64,000 bases of DNA from Cymbidium sinense (lineage: Eukaryota > Streptophyta > Magnoliopsida > Asparagales > Orchidaceae). Of the stretch, positions 61,241 to 64,000 are shown piece after piece. The stretch is from assembly GCA_021442155.1 (NCBI GenBank), contig CM038215.1, positions 4,364,976 through 4,428,975 on the forward strand. The letters are read 5' to 3'. The position numbers were made by a program, and so were the translations under genes. The first letter of the stretch is position 1. Each line of letters opens with the position of its first letter. The notes beneath the pieces were generated by a model, which saw only the letters and a program-made list of their open reading frames with translations, made no database searches and had not been told where the DNA came from.

Positions 61241-62286
61241 CTTAAGTTTATTAGTTTATTTTTTAATTTATTTAGTTACTTAGGTATATGTTTAGGATTT
61301 TTTAGGTTTATTTAGTTTTTTAGTTTTAAGTTTTTTAGGTTTTTTTTAAAACTTTTTTTATTAGGTTTAAAGTTTAGGTTTAGTTTTTTTGGTGTAGTTA
61401 GGAGTTTTAAGAGTCAGGTTGGTTTTAGTTTAGGGTAGAGTTTTGTGGTTGGTAGGTTTGGGTAGTAATATCTAGGTTGGGTAAGAGGGTTTTAGGGTCA
61501 GGGAGGGAGGTCAGTAAAGTTTTTAGGGTTTATGGTTTTCAGGGCAGTTAGAGAGATCAGAGTTTTAGGGCTCAGGGTTGATATTTATTTGGTAGAGTTT
61601 TAAAAAAGCAACAGGTAGGTTTAGTTTATTTAGGAGTTTATTATTTTATTATATATATATAGTTTATTTTTATTTTATTTATTTATTTATTTGATTTAGT
61701 TTTTAATTTTATTTTAGTAGTTTAGTTTATGTTTTTTTTTAGTTTTGTTATTTTTTATATTATATTTAGGTTTATGTTTATTTTTATTTTTTAGGTTATA
61801 TTATTTATTTTTGTTTAAGTTTTATTTGAGTTTTTTTATTTTTAGTTTAGGTTTATTTATTATTTTATATTTTAGGTAGATTTATTTTAATAGGTTTAGG
61901 TTTAGGTTTATTTATTTAGTTTAGTTTATTTATAGGTTTAGGTTTATTATTTAGTTTATTTTAGGTTTTTTTTTGGGTTTAGGTTTATTTTATTTATTTT
62001 TTATTTTAGTTTATGTTTATTTTATTTTATTTAGGTTTATATTTAGTTTAGATTTTAGGTTTAATGTAGGTATTTATTTTAGTATTTTAGGGATGTAAGT
62101 TTGGTATTTATTTAGTTTTTTAGGGTTTAGGGTTTAGGGTTTTAAGGTTTTGGGTTTAGAGTTTAGGGTTGCAGGTGTATGGTTTAAATTTTAGGGTTAG
62201 GGTTTTTTTTTATTTTTTAAAAATAAGTAAATTGGTAGGTTTAGGTTTATTTATTTTATTTAGTTTATTTATCATTTATTCTAGTT

Positions 62287-63009
62287 TATGAGTTATTTAA
62301 AATTTAATTATGAGTGATTAGTTGGGTAGAAAAGTTATTTTTATCCTAAGAGCGTAATTGTATCCAAGCCACACATGAAAGCATCTATCATTTAAGAACT
62401 ATGTAAAGCTTGTCTAGAATGCACAATGTAAACATAACATCAAACAATTATATTATCATAAAGAATAAAGGCATTGGGTAGCCACAAGAAGAGAAAAGAT
62501 GGGTAGTGAGCATTATACAACTTGGAATACAAAAGAATAATTATAATTATATTAAATGATATGGGGTCTTCTTTCTTCATATCTCCATTTTGAGTTTCTT
62601 TGATTTGATGGTGCTTGCTTCAAAGGCATCAGAGTGACAAAGCCTTCTAGAACATCCTAATCATAGCACTAATCCTAATTCTTATTACAAAAATTACATT
62701 TATGTGGGAAAAGTATATCTAACTATAGTTGCAAAATAGAGATTAGCTAAATATACATAAAATCCCAAGAAGTTGTATTTATAATTTGGACTTAGCACCC
62801 TACAAATGGGTAACTAAGCCCATTTGTCCTAACTTGATTATGCTTAAGGATTTAAGCAACCTACAAAGAGTTCACATTTATTTTAAGCATCCCTTAAGCA
62901 TAATTAGTAAAGATGATTAAGCTAATATTGGCTACCATCAAGTCTGTGAAGCATACACCCTAACATCCAATCTAAAATAATACATCATAAAAGAAAACAT
63001 ACATCACAT
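62287..63009 (+). repeat. Dispersed repeat, mate of 3,395-4,178
   Basis: It is collinear with part of the interruption of gypsy copy A, from tatgagttatttaaaattta to acatcacat. It carries about 60 bp of net small deletions. It begins directly at a T-rich module and ends directly in tttagggtttatg. Confidence 0.85.
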
Positions 63010-63034
63010 TTAGGGTTTATGTTTATTAGTTTAG

Positions 63035-63106
<72 letters not shown>

Positions 63107-63190
63107 AGTTTTATTTTGGGGTTTATTTTATTTTAGGTTTAGTGTTTATTTGGGTTTATTAGGGTTATTATGTTTTAGTGCTCTTGTGCT
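63010..63190 (+). repeat. Short telomere-like remnant with (TTA)n microsatellite
   Basis: tttagggttt text, about 70 bp of pure tta triplets (63,036-63,106), then ttttattttaggtttagt. It separates the two gypsy-block pieces on the right edge. Confidence 0.85.
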
Positions 63191-64000
63191 CTTTCAATTA
63201 CCAAAGCCTAAGAGGCTAGAGGAAGTGGGCAAGAGCCATGATCCTAACTATTGCCTGTACCACCGCATGTTAGGCCATGTCTTAGAGGATTGTATCACTT
63301 TTATAGACTAGCTTGAGCACAACTACAAGTTGAGAGCCATAGTTACCCTTAAGGAATACTTATTAGAACAACCATCCAGTTCTGTCAAAGTAATCCTTGA
63401 TACTTGCGATCCTCTTAAGACCAAAGAAGGTTAGGATATCTCCCTATCCCGAACCTTTAAGAAGATCATTTCTAAGATCAAGAAGCTTTCCTTATAGATG
63501 CATGAAGTAGCTCAACCCTCCAACACCAAGGAAGGTTTGCTAGTTGTAAAGGATAACTCGGGGAGGGTGACAGCCTAGTACCTGCAGTAGCTCATCGTAC
63601 TTGCCCGAGATAGTCCAGTAGCATAGCCACCGTCCAAGTCCAGTACTCCCTCCACCATTACAGCTACCACCTTTTATACTGATATGAGTGTTGTATCTAT
63701 AGATAAGGGCACTAAATCCCTTACCATGCTTACTTTACTTGATTTCTATCATGCACCTCCATCCAAAAAGAAATTAATGAAGAAAGTTGATTCTACTTAT
63801 ATATTGTCTACTTTTGATGCTCTTGATTTTATTCTATTGAAAGCTCTCCTGCAAATAAAAATAGCTCTAGTTGATCCTTTCCTTCGATTTAGAGTGAGAC
63901 TATCCTTCTAATCAATCGTTTACCTCTTGAGATTGACTTGGAGTCAACGGACTTTGAGGATCCCATAAGAGAAGCTATAGGTAGCATGAAAGGTAGAACT
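63191..64000 (+). pseudogene. Ty3/gypsy gag pseudogene, right-edge copy (continues beyond window)
   Basis: It aligns with 745-1,594 in direct orientation from ctttcaatta onward. The zinc-knuckle-like motif reads NYCLYHRMLGHVLEDC near 63,249-63,295. The open stretch 63,684-63,911 encodes IDKGTKSLTMLTLLDFYHAP and KKKLMKKVDSTYILSTFDAL, matching the spacer at 1,268-1,519. In-frame stops occur throughout. The protease would follow outside the window. Confidence 0.85.

Larger units (their letters stand above)
52346..62286 (+). repeat. Telomere-like composite array 3
   Basis: T-rich modules lie at 53,271-53,940, 54,691-55,440, 56,171-56,890, 57,150-57,920, 58,131-58,975, 59,811-60,780 and 61,600-62,100. 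TTTAGGG-rich stretches are shorter than in array 1 (52,346-52,630, 53,071-53,270, 54,469-54,690, 55,893-56,170, 57,920-58,130, 58,975-59,170 and 62,110-62,210). Five GRP fragments lie within it. 56,890-57,140, 59,620-59,800 and 61,380-61,600 are irregular G-rich text with few regular telomeric units. The open frame at 57,972-58,157 is low-complexity chance. The right end meets the 62,287 repeat. Confidence 0.85.

Noticed and set aside
18399..62286. CRISPR array or direct-repeat system
   Set aside because: Repeats are telomere-type 5-7 bp words without unique spacers, in a plant genome.

Overview
This is nuclear DNA from a land plant, most likely an angiosperm. The evidence is degenerate Arabidopsis-type telomeric repeat (TTTAGGG), a Ty3/gypsy retrotransposon with the plant Tat-type layout (two RNase H domains), an RTE-clade LINE, and fragments of a plant glycine-rich RNA-binding protein gene. 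I found no intact host gene, rRNA, tRNA or CRISPR array. Every coding trace is a decayed transposon or a pseudogene. The species cannot be named from the sequence.

Layout. 1-14,330 is a broken gypsy element: gag and protease (1-2,260), an unidentified 7.5 kb interruption (2,261-9,790), then protease-RT linker, reverse transcriptase, RNase H, second RNase H and integrase (9,790-14,330). It runs on into a repeat-rich non-coding tail (14,340-16,860), a decayed ~350-bp AT-rich satellite (16,860-18,250) and a short junction. From 18,399 a telomere-like array starts. This block of gypsy pol, tail and satellite recurs 5'-truncated at 35,591-41,180 (copy B) and 45,894-52,345 (copy C). The three telomere-like arrays are 18,399-35,590, 41,181-45,893 and 52,346-62,286. 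The right edge (62,287-64,000) repeats parts of the left edge in permuted order: a piece of the 7.5 kb interruption, then gag.

Inside the arrays three components alternate: (i) TTTAGGG-rich stretches with only short perfect runs; (ii) T-rich, G-poor modules of about 0.7-0.85 kb built from TTTA, TTTTA and TTTAGG words, with the same word order from one module to the next and a non-telomeric anchor at the start; (iii) twelve minus-strand copies of the 3' part of a glycine-rich RNA-binding protein gene (end of RRM, glycine-rich tail, stop, 3' UTR, A-run). All twelve lie in one orientation with the same ends, so they were amplified together with the telomere-like DNA. A LINE (about 29,042-32,125) later inserted into one T-rich module.

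The main candidate for something undescribed is this composite repeat: a gene 3' end trapped in telomere-derived DNA, amplified, and then amplified again with a gypsy/satellite block. The right part of the window (about 46-62 kb) shows many small deletions and apparent TTTA-type substitutions relative to its left-hand copies. That may be real decay or an assembly/consensus error, and should be settled before biology is built on it.
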